Assembly (NCBI RefSeq): GCF_029946505.1
Contig: NZ_JARZHG010000001.1
Coordinates: forward strand, 434,001 to 498,000
DNA length: 64,000 bases
Direction: 5' to 3'
DNA from: Polyangium sp. y55x31
GTDB taxonomy: Bacteria > Myxococcota_A > Polyangia > Polyangiales > Polyangiaceae
Positions 24,659-36,734 of the stretch are shown here, piece after piece. The position numbers and the translations under genes are program-made. The first letter of the stretch is position 1. Every line of letters starts with the position of its first letter. Below the pieces are notes generated by a model that was not told the DNA's origin, made no database searches, and saw nothing but the letters and a program-made list of their open reading frames with translations.

Positions 24659-25642
24659 ATGGGAGCCTTCGACGACGTCCTCGGAATGGTGTCTTGCCCC
24701 GCGTGCGGCTCGCGGTACGATCGCTGCGGCTTTCAAACGAAGCTGTTCGAGCCCAACGACCACGAGCGCCCCGGGGGGACGTTCGAGATCGGAGGGGCGC
24801 CGATCCGGGTGCACCTCTCGGTCGAACACTTCGAAGAGCGCGCGGGCCGCGAGGGCTGGGACGACGATTGGATCGCGCTCGCGCCGTGGCAGCGCGGTAC
24901 GCCGCTCGTGATCATCGCCGAAGATCAGGCGTTTTATTGCTCATGTGCCGCGTTCGTCGTGCCGGAGCTCCGCTTCGACCTCGGCGCGGAGGGCGACCAT
25001 ACCAACGTCCGCCTCATTGGCATCGAAGCGGAGCTCCTCTCGCGCGAGGACACGCTCGCCGGCGTTCACTTCTCCGAGCTGATTCCGCCGGGGCTCGTCC
25101 CGATCGCGGAGCGTTCGCAATGGGCGAAGACCCTGAAGGACGGAACGCCCGAGGAGCGCCGGCGGATCCTCGCGGCCAAGTATCGAGAGCATGCGATCCT
25201 GCCGCTGGTCTCCGCGCCGCGGACGCCCTCGGCCGGGGGCTCGGACTTCCTCTCGGCTCCGATGCGCTGCAGGGCGTGCGGCGACCGCCGGACGCGATTT
25301 TGCCATACGTCTCTCTTTCAAGATCCGGAGGCGCCGTCCTACGCGGAATGGGTCGCGGGCGAGGTGATACCCGTCCCGATCCCGACCGGCAGCACGCGCC
25401 TTTACCATGCGAAACGGCCCGTCCTCCTCGGCGAGCGATTCGGCGTCCTCGAAGCCTCTTGCCACCGGTTTTGCGCCTGCGGCGCCGGGCCGGTCGTCCC
25501 GCTCCTCTGGTTCGCCGCCGGCCCGGAATCCGTGACGCTCATCGAGATGGAAGCGCTCGATCACGTGGACGACGAGACGCTCTGGCGCGTAAGCTTCGTC
25601 CACGTGGAGCATCTCTCGTCTCCGCGCCGAAGCTCCCCATGA
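24659..25642 (+). CDS. Unrecognised protein with internally duplicated zinc-ribbon-like domain
   Basis: 327 residues, four bases after the VWA gene. The N- and C-terminal halves are related. The first has CPACGSRYDRCGFQTKLFE and later FYCSCAAFVVPELRF; the second (from about 200) has CRACGDRRTRFCHTSLFQ and later HRFCACGAGPVVPLLWF. Each half thus carries a CxxC near its start and a CxC roughly 80-90 residues on, suitable for one metal site per half. Both end in a Leu/Ile-rich strand with a terminal His/Glu. No signal peptide or membrane segment. I do not know the family. Context suggests a partner or target of the MoxR/VWA machine. The stop overlaps the next ATG. Confidence 0.65.
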   Translation: MGAFDDVLGMVSCPACGSRYDRCGFQTKLFEPNDHERPGGTFEIGGAPIRVHLSVEHFEERAGREGWDDDWIALAPWQRGTPLVIIAEDQAFYCSCAAFVVPELRFDLGAEGDHTNVRLIGIEAELLSREDTLAGVHFSELIPPGLVPIAERSQWAKTLKDGTPEERRRILAAKYREHAILPLVSAPRTPSAGGSDFLSAPMRCRACGDRRTRFCHTSLFQDPEAPSYAEWVAGEVIPVPIPTGSTRLYHAKRPVLLGERFGVLEASCHRFCACGAGPVVPLLWFAAGPESVTLIEMEALDHVDDETLWRVSFVHVEHLSSPRRSSP

Positions 25643-26205
25643 CGAAGCAATGCGCATGCCTCGGTTGCCGGTTGAACACGTTCAGCGATCGGGCCGGCAT
25701 GTGCATGCGCTGCGACGACGCCCTCTTTTGCGTCCATTGCATCGAGTGCGGGGAGAAGAACTTCCAGATTTCTGATCGGAATCATCCACGCTGCCACGCG
25801 TGCGCCTCCGTGCGCGCCACCGACACGTGCACCGTGGTCGTCTTCGGACGCGACAACTCGGAAAGGTTCGCCTTGGATTGCATGAGCGCGGCGCAGGTCG
25901 ATTGGGCGTCCCTGTCGAGGGGCGGCAACAGCGGCTACGTGCGCGGGCTCCGGCGTGACGCCTTCTCGCTGGCCCTTTATTTGTTCCCGGAGGGCGTGAT
26001 GAAAGACGAACAGGAGGCGCTCGATTGGCGCCGCGAACGCACGGACGTCGTGCTCCTCGTCCGAGGCGCGATCATGCCGCTCGACCTTCCGCGCGCGCCG
26101 CAGGCGCAGCTCGACAAGGGCGCGACGGCCACGGACCTCGTGCGCGCGATCGAGCACGAAGCGGTGAGGAGCGGCCGCTTTCGCCGCCCGTGGATCTCGG
26201 GGTGA
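25639..26205 (+). CDS. Cys-rich N-terminal protein, last gene of MoxR operon
   Basis: 188 residues, start overlapping the upstream stop by 4 bases (ATGA). The first ~55 residues contain five Cys clusters (CACLGC, CMRC, CVHCIEC, CHAC), enough for two zinc ribbons. The rest is mixed alpha/beta with no motif I know (VVVFGRDNSERFALDCMS, RTDVVLLVRGAIMPLD). No export signal. Shared Cys-cluster style with the preceding protein and tight coupling imply a joint function. It converges with the signalling operon, separated by 12 bases. Confidence 0.6.
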   Translation: MTKQCACLGCRLNTFSDRAGMCMRCDDALFCVHCIECGEKNFQISDRNHPRCHACASVRATDTCTVVVFGRDNSERFALDCMSAAQVDWASLSRGGNSGYVRGLRRDAFSLALYLFPEGVMKDEQEALDWRRERTDVVLLVRGAIMPLDLPRAPQAQLDKGATATDLVRAIEHEAVRSGRFRRPWISG

Positions 26206-26217
26206 CCCCCTCCGCCT

Positions 26218-26520
26218 TCAGGGAATCGGGCGAGGCGTCGCTCCGCTGTCGGATGCCGCGGAGCGCTTGTGCGCGCGATTCTTGTCGATGACCGCGTAAA
26301 TGATGAGGGCGTTCGCGACGAGGCGAACGAGGTACACGTAAGGATAATTGTCCTCGGGGAACTTCGCGATCGCGAGGATCAGCCGGTTCACGGCCATGAG
26401 CGAGAACGAGAGCGCGAAGATCGCGAAGAGCCGATCCCGCGTGCTGCGCCAGAAGCGTAGGAAAAACAGCGCGATCACCGCGAATCCGAGGATCAGAGCT
26501 CCACTGATCAGATCGTTCAT
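26218..26520 (-). CDS. Small three-helix membrane protein, DUF5985-like
   Basis: About 100 residues from ATG at 26520 (MNDLISGALILG). Three hydrophobic helices: IALFFLRFWRSTRDRL-preceding helix, LFAIFALSFSLMAVNRLILA, and YLVRLVANALIIYAVIDKN, followed by a short basic/Ser tail. The layout resembles DUF5985 proteins, which occur in adjacent pairs. It is the last gene of a five-gene minus-strand run that begins with the giant kinase. A membrane sensor or anchor role is inferred only from this position. Confidence 0.6.
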   Translation of the reverse strand: MNDLISGALILGFAVIALFFLRFWRSTRDRLFAIFALSFSLMAVNRLILAIAKFPEDNYPYVYLVRLVANALIIYAVIDKNRAHKRSAASDSGATPRPIP

Positions 26521-26547
26521 CTCCCCACGCCTCACCACACCGGCGCT

Positions 26548-26811
26548 TCATTCACGCAGGTCGTACACCAGACCATAAAGGAGAAACGTGACGCCCATCA
26601 GGGCGGGAACTTGCCGGACCGTGGAGAGATCGTGCTCGGGGATGACGATCAGATCCACGAACAGAAGCACGTTGTTCACGGCCAGCCCGGCGAAGCAAAG
26701 GCCGCTCCACAAAAGGAGACGCACCTTGCGCGCCGCATACGCGCGCAAAAGCAGCGTCATCGCGACGAGGCTGGTGAGCGAACAGAGGATGTACACGACG
26801 GCCGGTACCAT
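26548..26811 (-). CDS. Small three-helix membrane protein, DUF5985-like
   Basis: 87 residues: VVYILCSLTSLVAMTLLLRAYA, VRLLLWSGLCFAGLAVNNVLL and a third helix VPALMGVTFLLYGLVYD, with basic inter-helix loops (YAARKVRLLLW). It is related in layout to the neighbouring 100-residue protein (Arg/Lys between helices 1 and 2, Asn in helix 2), so the two are probably an ancient duplication and may form a heteromer. Nine bases separate it from the winged-helix-like gene. Function unknown. Confidence 0.6.
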   Translation of the reverse strand: MVPAVVYILCSLTSLVAMTLLLRAYAARKVRLLLWSGLCFAGLAVNNVLLFVDLIVIPEHDLSTVRQVPALMGVTFLLYGLVYDLRE

Positions 26812-26820
26812 GCGCCCCCC

Positions 26821-27270
26821 TCATTTCTTCTTCAGCATGAACGCATCCGAGAACGCGCGAAGGTCGCTCTCGGGACGCCCGTAGACGAGATCGATCACGG
26901 CGAGCCGTCGCTCCTTGTAGAGCCTCGCCGCCGCGTCGATCAGCGCGGCGATCTCCTCGGATTCGGGGCCGTGTTGATACACGGGCCCGCGCTCGGTGGG
27001 TCGGACCTGGATGAACCTCTGCGTCGCGAGGTGATCGAGGCGGCGGTCGATCGACATCAAGCTCGATCCGAGCTCGCGGCTCACCTCGTCGGCGCGCCAT
27101 TCCCGCGGCGCAGTGTTGCGCAAGAGGCAAATCACCTCGAGCTGCTCGAGGGAAGAGACGTGCTCCTGGATGAATCGCACGAGCTCCGCCGGAATGGGCC
27201 CCGAGGAGAGCTTGATGCCTCCGTCCGGCTTCGATCCGCGATCGTGCTGGTCTCCCCCCATTGCAACCAC
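26821..27270 (-). CDS. Small winged-helix-like protein
   Basis: 149 residues. After a charged N-terminus, residues ~30-110 read as a winged helix: an N-terminal helix (ELVRFIQEHVSSLEQLEVIC), WRADEVSRELGSSLMSIDRRLDHL as the helix-turn-helix, then a wing (FIQVRPTERGPVYQHG). The C-terminal helix ends in KK. It may be a transcription factor or a protein-protein adaptor; in the latter role such domains often work with kinases. It sits 12 bases after the hybrid kinase stop, in the signalling operon. Confidence 0.65.
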   Translation of the reverse strand: MVAMGGDQHDRGSKPDGGIKLSSGPIPAELVRFIQEHVSSLEQLEVICLLRNTAPREWRADEVSRELGSSLMSIDRRLDHLATQRFIQVRPTERGPVYQHGPESEEIAALIDAAARLYKERRLAVIDLVYGRPESDLRAFSDAFMLKKK

Positions 27271-27282
27271 CCACGCTCGCCG

Positions 27283-29382
<2,100 letters not shown>

Positions 29383-29420
29383 GCCGCTCTCTCCTCTTGG
29401 TGGATGGCCCCCGCTCCCGC

Positions 29421-32400
29421 TCATCTGTGCAGCCAGAACCGCAGCCGCGCGAAGAGCTGCTCGGGGTCCACGGGCTTCGCGATGTAGTCGGTCGCCCCGG
29501 CCTCGAAGCACTTCTCGCGATCACCCTTCATGGCCTTCGCGGTCACGGCGACGATCGGAAGCGCGCGCCACTCCTCGCGTGCCCGTATCGTCCGGATCGT
29601 ATCGTATCCGTCCATCTCGGGCATCATGATGTCCATCAGGACGACATCGACCTCGGAGCTCTCTTCGAGCACCTTGATCGCGTCCCGCCCCGTCTCCGCC
29701 GCCTGCGTGATCATCCCCTGCTCTTCGAGGATGGTGGTCATGGCGAAGATGTTACGGATGTCGTCGTCGACGATGAGCACGCGCTTGCCGGCGAGAACTT
29801 GCTGCGAGCTGTGAAGCCGCTCGAGCGCCTGCCGCTGCGCAGGCGTGAGCTTGTCGATGGGCATGTGCAGGAAGAGCGCGACCTCGTCGATGAGGCGCTC
29901 CTCCGAGCGGCTGTGCTTGAGCACCCCGACATGCCCGAGCCGCTCGATGCGCTCCTCGTCGGCCGGTGACATGCCGCCCGGCACGTGCACGATGAAGGGC
30001 ACGTTCGCGAGCGCCGCGATGCTCGAGGCGCGGCGCACGAGATCGAGCCCGTGCCCATCGGGCAGGTCGACGGCCGTGATGACCGCGTCCGGGCGGTCCA
30101 CGGTCATCGACTCGATGGCCTCGTCGAGTGAGCCCGCCACGCGGATCTCCACGCTGTCGTGCTGGAGCAGGTTGACCTTGGCCGCGCGCTCCGGGCCCTC
30201 CGGCTCGACGACGAGGAGCGTACGCCGCGGCGCGTCGAGGAACTCGATGAGCCGCTCGATCGCGTGCGAGAGCGCGTCCCGCGTGCGGACGGGCTTCGGG
30301 AGCACGTCCCGCGCGCCCATGCGCAGCGCGCGCTCGCGCTCGTCGACGTCCGTCGTGATCACCTGCACCGGCACGTGCCGCATGCCGAGGTCGTGCTTGA
30401 GCCGATCGAGGACCCGCAGGCCGTCGATGTCGGGCAGGTGCAGATCGAGCGAGACTGCCGCGGGCTTGAGCTCGCGCGCCATCGAGAGCGCGTCCGCCCC
30501 GCGATGCGCGACCACGGCCTTGAGCCCGCGCTCGCGCGCGACCTCCACGATGAGCCGCGCGAACGCGAGATCGTTCTCCACGACGAGCAGCGATCGTTCG
30601 CCCGGCCGGATGACCGTGCGATCGTCCTCGATCGACACGGGCAAAAGCGGCGGGGCGTCGATGATCAAGGGCTCGGGCACCTCGTAGGCCGAGACCGCGC
30701 TCGCGGACTCGAGCATCGCGGCCGGTCGCGCGCGGGACACGCGCTGCGGCGCCGCGTACACGTGCGGCACGTAGAGCGTGAAGGTGCTGCCGCGCCCCGG
30801 CTGGCTCGACAGACGCAGCTCGCCGCCGAGCAGGTTCGCGATGCCGCGGCTGATGGCGAGGCCGAGCCCCGTGCCGCCGTACTTGCGGCTCGTCGACCCG
30901 TCCGCCTGCTGGAAGGCCTCGAAGATGATCTGCTGCTTGTCGGGCGAGATGCCGATGCCGGTGTCGTGCACGCTGAACGCGATCGCCCAGCCCGCGCGGC
31001 CGATGTGCTCGTTCTCGGGGCTGTAGCCGTCGGAGACGGTGCGGACCTCGAGGCGCACCTTGCCGCGCTCGGTGAACTTGAAGGCGTTCGAGAGCAGGTT
31101 CTTGAGCACCTGCTGCAGGCGCTTGGCGTCGGTGTGGATCGAGCGCGGCAGCATGGGCGCGAAGTCGAGCTCGAACTCGAGCTTCTTCGCGTCCGCGACG
31201 TGCCGGAACGTGCGCTCCACGTAATCGCCGAGGTCGCGGAACCAGACCTCCCCGACGTCGACGACGACCGTGCCCGACTCGATCTTCGACAGGTCGAGGA
31301 TGTCGTTGATGAGGCCGAGCAACTCGTTGCCGGACGAGTGGATCGTCTTGGCGAAATCGACCTGCTTCGGGAAGAGGTTTCCGTCCGTGTTCTTCGAGAG
31401 CTGCTCGGAGAGGATCAGGAGGCTGTTCAGCGGCGTCCGGAGCTCGTGCGACATGTTCGCGAGGAACTCGGACTTGTACTTCGAGGTCAGCGCGAGCTGC
31501 TTGGCCTTCTCTTCGAGGGCCTGGCGGGCTTGCTCGACCTCGCGGTTCTTGCGCTCGACCTCCACGTTCTGCTGGGCGAGCAGGCGCGCCTTCTCGCCGA
31601 GCTCCGCGTTCGTCTGGCGCAGCTCCTCCTGCTGGCTCTGGAGCTCGCGCGCGAGGGACTGCGACTGCTTCAGCAGATCCTCGGTGCGCATGTTCGCCTC
31701 GATCGTGTTGAGCACGATGCCGATCGACTCCGTGAGCTGATCGAGGAACGCGAGGTGCGTCGGGCTGTACCGCTCGAACGAGGCGAGCTCCAGGATGGCC
31801 TTCACCTGGCCCTCGAAGAGCACGGGCAGGACCACGATGTTCACGGGCGCGGCCTCGCCGAGGCCGCTCGTGATCGTGATGTAGTCGGGCGGCGCGTTGA
31901 CGAGCAGGATGCGCTCCTTCTCGAGCGCGCACTGACCGACGAGCCCCTCGCCGAGGCGGAACTGGTTGTCCGAGTGCTTCCTCTGCTTGTACGCGTAGCT
32001 CGCGAGGAGCTTCAGGATCGGCTCCTCCTTCGAGACGTCCATCGTGTAGAAGACGCCCTGCTGAGCGGAGACGACGGGCGCGAGCTCCGAGAGGATCAGC
32101 CGGCCGACGGTGAGCAGATCCTTCTGGCCCTGGAGCATGCGCGAGAACTTGGCGAGGTTCGTCTTCAGCCAGTCCTGCTCGCTGTTCTTCAGCGTGGTGT
32201 CGCGCAGGTTGCGGATCATCTCGTTGATCGTGTCCTTCAGGGCGGCGAGCTCGCCCTGGGCCTCGACCTTGATGCTCCGCGTGAGGTCGCCCTTCGTGAC
32301 GGCCGTCGCGACCTCGGCGATCGCGCGGACCTGCGTCGTCAGGTTCGCGGCGAGCTGGTTGACGTTGACCGTCAGATCACGCCACGTACCCGAGGCGCCC

Positions 32401-35400
32401 GGGACGCTCGCCTGACCGCCGAGCTTGCCCTCGACGCCGACTTCGCGCGCGACGGTCGTCACCTGATCGGCGAACGTCGCGAGCGTATCGATCATGCCGT
32501 TGATGGTGTCGGCGAGCTCCGCGATCTCGCCTTTCGCGTCGACGGAGAGCTTTCGCTTGAGGTCGCCGTTCGCGACCGCGGTCACGACCTTCGCGATGCC
32601 GCGGACCTGGTTCGTCAGGTTGCCGGCCATCGAGTTGACGTTGTCGGTGAGGTCCTTCCACGTGCCGGCGACGCCCTTCACCTCGGCCTGCCCGCCGAGC
32701 TTGCCTTCCGTGCCGACCTCGCGCGCCACGCGCGTCACTTCGGACGCAAACGAGTTGAGCTGATCGACCATCGTGTTGATGGTGTTCTTCAGCTCCAGGA
32801 TCTCGCCCTTCACGTCGACGGTGATCTTCTTGGAGAGGTCGCCGTTCGCGACGGCCGTCGTCACGGCCGCGATGTTGCGGACCTGCGCCGTGAGGTTGCC
32901 GGCCATCGAATTCACGGAGTCCGTGAGGTCTTTCCACGTCCCCGCGACGCCCTTCACGTCCGCCTGACCGCCGAGCTTGCCTTCCGTGCCGACCTCGCGC
33001 GCCACGCGCGTCACTTCGGACGCAAACGATCGGAGCTGATCGACCATCGTGTTGATGGTGTTCTTCAGCTCCAGGATCTCGCCCCGGACGTCGACGGTGA
33101 TCTTCTTCGAAAGGTCACCGTTCGCGACGGCCGTCGTCACGGCCGCGATGTTGCGAACCTGCGCCGTCAGGTTGCCGGCCATCGAATTCACGGAGTCCGT
33201 GAGGTCTTTCCACGTCCCCGCGACGCCCTTCACCTCGGCCTGCCCGCCGAGCTTGCCTTCCGTGCCGACCTCGCGCGCCACGCGCGTCACTTCGGAGGCG
33301 AATCCCGAGAGCTGATCGACCATCGTGTTGATGGTGTTCTTCAGCTCCAGGATCTCGCCCTTCACGTCGACGGTGATCTTCTTCGAAAGATCACCATTCG
33401 CGACGGCCGTCGTCACGGCCGCGATGTTGCGGACTTGCGCCGTGAGATTCCCGGCCATCGAATTCACGGAATCCGTGAGGTCCTTCCACGTGCCGGCGAC
33501 GCCCTTCACGTCCGCCTGACCGCCGAGCTTGCCCTCCGTGCCGACTTCGCGCGCCACGCGCGTCACTTCGGACGCAAACGAGTTGAGCTGATCGACCATC
33601 GTGTTGATGGTGTTCTTCAGCTCCAAAATCTCGCCCTTCACGTCGACGGTGATCTTCTTGGAGAGGTCACCATTCGCGACGGCCGTCGTCACGGCCGCGA
33701 TGTTGCGGACCTGCGCCGTCAGGTTGCCGGCCATCGAATTCACGGAATCCGTGAGATCCTTCCACGTGCCGGCGACGCCCTTCACGTCCGCCTGACCGCC
33801 GAGCTTGCCTTCCGTGCCGACCTCGCGCGCCACGCGCGTCACTTCGGCCGCGAAGGAGCTCAATTGATCCACCATCGTATTCGTGACGTTCTTGATCTGG
33901 AGGATCTCGCCACGCGCATCGACGGTGATCTTCTGCGTCAAATCGCCGTTCGCAATGGCCGTCGCCACCTTCGACACGTCGCGGAGCTGGACCGTGAGAT
34001 TACCGGCCATCGAGTTGACGGAGTCCGTGAGATCCTTCCACGTCCCCGCGACGCCCTTCACGTCCGCCTGACCGCCGAGCTTGCCTTCCGTGCCGACCTC
34101 GCGCGCCACGCGCGTCACTTCGGCCGCGAAGGAGCTCAACTGATCGACCATCGTGTTGATGACGTTCTTGATCTGGAGGATCTCGCCACGCGCATCGACG
34201 GTGATCTTCTGCGTCAAATCGCCGTTCGCAATGGCCGTCGCCACCTTCGACACGTCGCGGAGCTGGACCGTGAGGTTACCGGCCATCGAATTGACGTTGT
34301 CGGTGAGGTCCTTCCACGTGCCGGCGACGCCCTTCACCTCGGCCTGACCGCCGAGCTTGCCCTCCGTGCCGACCTCGCGCGCCACGCGCGTCACTTCGGA
34401 CGCAAACGAGTTGAGCTGATCGACCATCGTATTGATGGTGTTCTTCAGCTCCAGGATCTCGCCCTTCACGTCGACGGTGATCTTCTTCGAAAGATCACCA
34501 TTCGCGACGGCCGTCGTCACGGCCGCGATGTTACGCACCTGGCTCGTCAGATTGCCGGCCATCGAATTGACGGAGTCCGTCAAATCCTTCCACGTGCCGG
34601 CGACGCCCTTCACCTCGGCCTGCCCGCCGAGCTTGCCCTCCGTGCCGACCTCGCGCGCCACGCGCGTCACTTCGGACGCAAACGAGTTGAGCTGATCGAC
34701 CATCGTGTTGATGGTGTTCTTCAGCTCCAGGATCTCGCCGCGCACGTCGACGGTGATCTTCTTCGAAAGGTCACCATTGGCGACGGCCGTCGTCACGGCC
34801 GCGATGTTACGCACCTGGCTCGTCAGGTTGCCGGCCATCGAATTGACGGAGTCCGTCAAATCTTTCCACGTGCCGGCGACGCCCTTCACGTCCGCCTGAC
34901 CGCCGAGCTTGCCTTCCGTACCGACTTCGCGCGCCACGCGCGTCACTTCGGACGCGAACGATCGGAGCTGATCGACCATCGTGTTGATGGTGTTCTTCAG
35001 CTCCAGGATCTCGCCGCGCACGTCGACGGTGATCTTCTTCGAAAGGTCGCCGTTGGCGACGGCCGTGGTCACGGCGGCGATATTGCGGACCTGGGCCGTC
35101 AGATTGCCGGCCATGAAGTTCACGGAATCGGTCAGGTCTTTCCAGGTACCGGCGACGCCTTGCACCTCCGCCTGGCCGCCGAGCTTGCCTTCGGTGCCGA
35201 CTTCGCGCGCCACGCGCGTCACTTCGGACGCGAACGAGCCGAGCTGATCGACCATCGTGTTCACCGTCTTCGCGGTGCGGAGGAACTCGCCTTCGAGCGG
35301 GCGTCCGTCGACTTCGAGCGCCATGGCCTGCGAGAGATCGCCCTTGGCCACGGCGCCGATGACGCGCGCCATCTCGCTCGTCGGATGCACGAGATCGCTG

Positions 35401-35849
35401 ATCAGCGCGTTGACGCTGCCGACCTTCTGCGCCCATGCGCCGAGCAGCCCCGCGACCGCGGCGCGATCACCGATGCGCCCTTCCTTGCCGACGACGCGGC
35501 TCACGCGCTCGAGCTCCGTCGCCACCCGGCTGTTCAGCTCGACGACGTCGTTGAAGGTATCGGCGATTTTCCCGTCGAGGCCCTCCCAATCGATGGGCAG
35601 CCGCACCGAAAAATTGCCCTTTTTGAGCGCTGTCAGCGCCTCGAGCATCAAGCGGCGGTCGAGGGAACCACCACGCGGCGACGTCTCACGGGTTTGTCGC
35701 TCGGCAACGTTTGCGCCCCGCGTCTTCTTCACATCGGCGGAACCGGCCTTCGACTTGGCCCCGACGGGTTTGGATCCGGCTACCCTTTTTTCACGAGCGC
35801 TCGACGCCCGCGCGCCGCGGGTCGCTCCATCCAGTGCACGTTTGGGCAT
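29421..35849 (-). CDS. Giant soluble hybrid kinase: poly-HAMP array-GAF-HisKA-HATPase-REC-REC-REC
   Basis: 2142 residues without a transmembrane segment. A basic N-terminus (1-60) leads to a long HAMP array (about 65-1215): two divergent HAMPs, nine near-identical 92-residue units (each pairing [20 protein letters not shown] with a divergent partner [20 protein letters not shown] and [14 protein letters not shown]), and two more divergent ones. Then come a GAF (~1235-1400), coiled coil, HisKA with [14 protein letters not shown] (His ~1466), HATPase ([23 protein letters not shown]), and three receivers; the third has [10 protein letters not shown] and KPVDP, the second is degenerate at its acidic pair. 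The repeat matches my memory of fungal group III kinases (Nik1/Os-1). AGGGGG precedes the ATG. Confidence 0.93.
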   Translation of the reverse strand: MPKRALDGATRGARASSAREKRVAGSKPVGAKSKAGSADVKKTRGANVAERQTRETSPRGGSLDRRLMLEALTALKKGNFSVRLPIDWEGLDGKIADTFNDVVELNSRVATELERVSRVVGKEGRIGDRAAVAGLLGAWAQKVGSVNALISDLVHPTSEMARVIGAVAKGDLSQAMALEVDGRPLEGEFLRTAKTVNTMVDQLGSFASEVTRVAREVGTEGKLGGQAEVQGVAGTWKDLTDSVNFMAGNLTAQVRNIAAVTTAVANGDLSKKITVDVRGEILELKNTINTMVDQLRSFASEVTRVAREVGTEGKLGGQADVKGVAGTWKDLTDSVNSMAGNLTSQVRNIAAVTTAVANGDLSKKITVDVRGEILELKNTINTMVDQLNSFASEVTRVAREVGTEGKLGGQAEVKGVAGTWKDLTDSVNSMAGNLTSQVRNIAAVTTAVANGDLSKKITVDVKGEILELKNTINTMVDQLNSFASEVTRVAREVGTEGKLGGQAEVKGVAGTWKDLTDNVNSMAGNLTVQLRDVSKVATAIANGDLTQKITVDARGEILQIKNVINTMVDQLSSFAAEVTRVAREVGTEGKLGGQADVKGVAGTWKDLTDSVNSMAGNLTVQLRDVSKVATAIANGDLTQKITVDARGEILQIKNVTNTMVDQLSSFAAEVTRVAREVGTEGKLGGQADVKGVAGTWKDLTDSVNSMAGNLTAQVRNIAAVTTAVANGDLSKKITVDVKGEILELKNTINTMVDQLNSFASEVTRVAREVGTEGKLGGQADVKGVAGTWKDLTDSVNSMAGNLTAQVRNIAAVTTAVANGDLSKKITVDVKGEILELKNTINTMVDQLSGFASEVTRVAREVGTEGKLGGQAEVKGVAGTWKDLTDSVNSMAGNLTAQVRNIAAVTTAVANGDLSKKITVDVRGEILELKNTINTMVDQLRSFASEVTRVAREVGTEGKLGGQADVKGVAGTWKDLTDSVNSMAGNLTAQVRNIAAVTTAVANGDLSKKITVDVKGEILELKNTINTMVDQLNSFASEVTRVAREVGTEGKLGGQAEVKGVAGTWKDLTDNVNSMAGNLTNQVRGIAKVVTAVANGDLKRKLSVDAKGEIAELADTINGMIDTLATFADQVTTVAREVGVEGKLGGQASVPGASGTWRDLTVNVNQLAANLTTQVRAIAEVATAVTKGDLTRSIKVEAQGELAALKDTINEMIRNLRDTTLKNSEQDWLKTNLAKFSRMLQGQKDLLTVGRLILSELAPVVSAQQGVFYTMDVSKEEPILKLLASYAYKQRKHSDNQFRLGEGLVGQCALEKERILLVNAPPDYITITSGLGEAAPVNIVVLPVLFEGQVKAILELASFERYSPTHLAFLDQLTESIGIVLNTIEANMRTEDLLKQSQSLARELQSQQEELRQTNAELGEKARLLAQQNVEVERKNREVEQARQALEEKAKQLALTSKYKSEFLANMSHELRTPLNSLLILSEQLSKNTDGNLFPKQVDFAKTIHSSGNELLGLINDILDLSKIESGTVVVDVGEVWFRDLGDYVERTFRHVADAKKLEFELDFAPMLPRSIHTDAKRLQQVLKNLLSNAFKFTERGKVRLEVRTVSDGYSPENEHIGRAGWAIAFSVHDTGIGISPDKQQIIFEAFQQADGSTSRKYGGTGLGLAISRGIANLLGGELRLSSQPGRGSTFTLYVPHVYAAPQRVSRARPAAMLESASAVSAYEVPEPLIIDAPPLLPVSIEDDRTVIRPGERSLLVVENDLAFARLIVEVARERGLKAVVAHRGADALSMARELKPAAVSLDLHLPDIDGLRVLDRLKHDLGMRHVPVQVITTDVDERERALRMGARDVLPKPVRTRDALSHAIERLIEFLDAPRRTLLVVEPEGPERAAKVNLLQHDSVEIRVAGSLDEAIESMTVDRPDAVITAVDLPDGHGLDLVRRASSIAALANVPFIVHVPGGMSPADEERIERLGHVGVLKHSRSEERLIDEVALFLHMPIDKLTPAQRQALERLHSSQQVLAGKRVLIVDDDIRNIFAMTTILEEQGMITQAAETGRDAIKVLEESSEVDVVLMDIMMPEMDGYDTIRTIRAREEWRALPIVAVTAKAMKGDREKCFEAGATDYIAKPVDPEQLFARLRFWLHR
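32371..35260 (-). repeat. 276-base tandem repeat array encoding the HAMP units
   Basis: The complement of TGGAAGGACCTCAC-type sequence recurs at exactly 276-base spacing, ten times from about 32647 to 35131. Each unit encodes 92 residues. Inner units are nearly identical at DNA level including synonymous positions; units 4 and 5 from the N-terminus form a second subtype ([20 protein letters not shown]). This argues for recent duplication or gene conversion. Confidence 0.9.
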
Positions 35850-36062
35850 GGTACCCCCTGGGACGACGACGCGCCGCCCGCAACAAAGCGCATCCTACCG
35901 AGCGAGAACCTTTGCGAAATCCGGCGCTCACCGGTTCCGGCGTAGGGCACATCCTTATGCCCCTGTGGAATTCGTGCTTGTGGATCGTACGCGCCCCAAC
36001 GGCCACGGGAAAACCGTTCGAGGACCAATCGTCGGTCCGGACAACCAGGCTGTGATTTGCCG
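35850..36062. other. Leader region of the giant kinase operon
   Basis: 213 bases without a gene, separating the stop of the SDR-like gene from the kinase start, both on the minus strand. It must hold the promoter of the five-gene signalling operon. AGGGGG lies just upstream of the kinase ATG. I cannot identify a specific promoter or operator motif. Confidence 0.4.
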
Positions 36063-36734
36063 CTAGGACGCGAGTCGGCGAATGTCGTCGAAGGTGCGGA
36101 CACGCACGCCGGCCGTAGCATCGGATACCAAGCCTGCCACCATTGCCACGCCGACGTCACGCGCCTCAATCGCACGATAGGCTCGCAAAGGGCCGATCAT
36201 GGCTCCGCTCAGGGCGCGCATGATCGGGGTGGCGAGCGCTTCGCCCGTCCTGTGCTCGGCGCGATCCCCGAGGAGCATACTCGGACGCAGGATATCGACG
36301 CATTCGTAACCGAGATCGCTGATATCGCGCTCGGCCTCGCCTTTGACACGAAGATAAAAATTCATCGACGTAGCGTCCGCCCCGATGCTGGATACGAGCG
36401 AGATCCTGCGGGCGTCCGCACGTTTCCCGAGCTTCGCGACGGAGACCACATAATCATGATCGACCTTATAAAACGCCGGCCGTGATCCCGCCGTCTTGAT
36501 GGTCGTGCCGAGGGCGACGAAGACGTCGTCGACGGCGGGCAAGGACGCGAGATCGCCGAGCGCGTCGAAATCGGCGCGGATCTCCTGCAGTTTGTCGTGG
36601 TTCATTCCCGTCGGCCTTCGCACGAGCACGACGACCCGCGCGTACTCCGGGTGTTCGAGCAGGCGCGTGAGGCAGCTCCGGCCGACGAGGCCCGTCGCGC
36701 CCGCGAGGAGCGCCGTTCGCCCTTCCAAACTCAT
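36063..36734 (-). CDS. Atypical SDR, NAD(P)H-binding (TIP30/HTATIP2-like)
   Basis: 223 residues with an N-terminal Rossmann motif LAGATGLVGRSCL, then VVVLVRRP after strand 2, FVALGTTIKTAGS and SLVSSIGADATSMNFYLRVK, where Ser-Ser and Tyr-x3-Lys serve as the SDR-like catalytic set. This matches the NAD(P)H-binding, TIP30-like atypical SDR group found across bacteria. Substrate unknown. The start ATG overlaps the stop of the upstream HEAT-repeat gene by 4 bases (ATGA), so the two are translated together. Confidence 0.85.
   Translation of the reverse strand: MSLEGRTALLAGATGLVGRSCLTRLLEHPEYARVVVLVRRPTGMNHDKLQEIRADFDALGDLASLPAVDDVFVALGTTIKTAGSRPAFYKVDHDYVVSVAKLGKRADARRISLVSSIGADATSMNFYLRVKGEAERDISDLGYECVDILRPSMLLGDRAEHRTGEALATPIMRALSGAMIGPLRAYRAIEARDVGVAMVAGLVSDATAGVRVRTFDDIRRLAS

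Noticed and set aside
32371-35260. Regular repeats considered as CRISPR or satellite
   Set aside because: Units are 276 bases, contiguous and in frame, encode HAMP domains and have no spacers.
30159-35945. 1928-codon open frame on the plus strand opposite the giant kinase
   Set aside because: It is a shadow of the 276-base repeats and GC bias. It has no ribosome site, and its product is His/Asp/Arg-rich with no domain.
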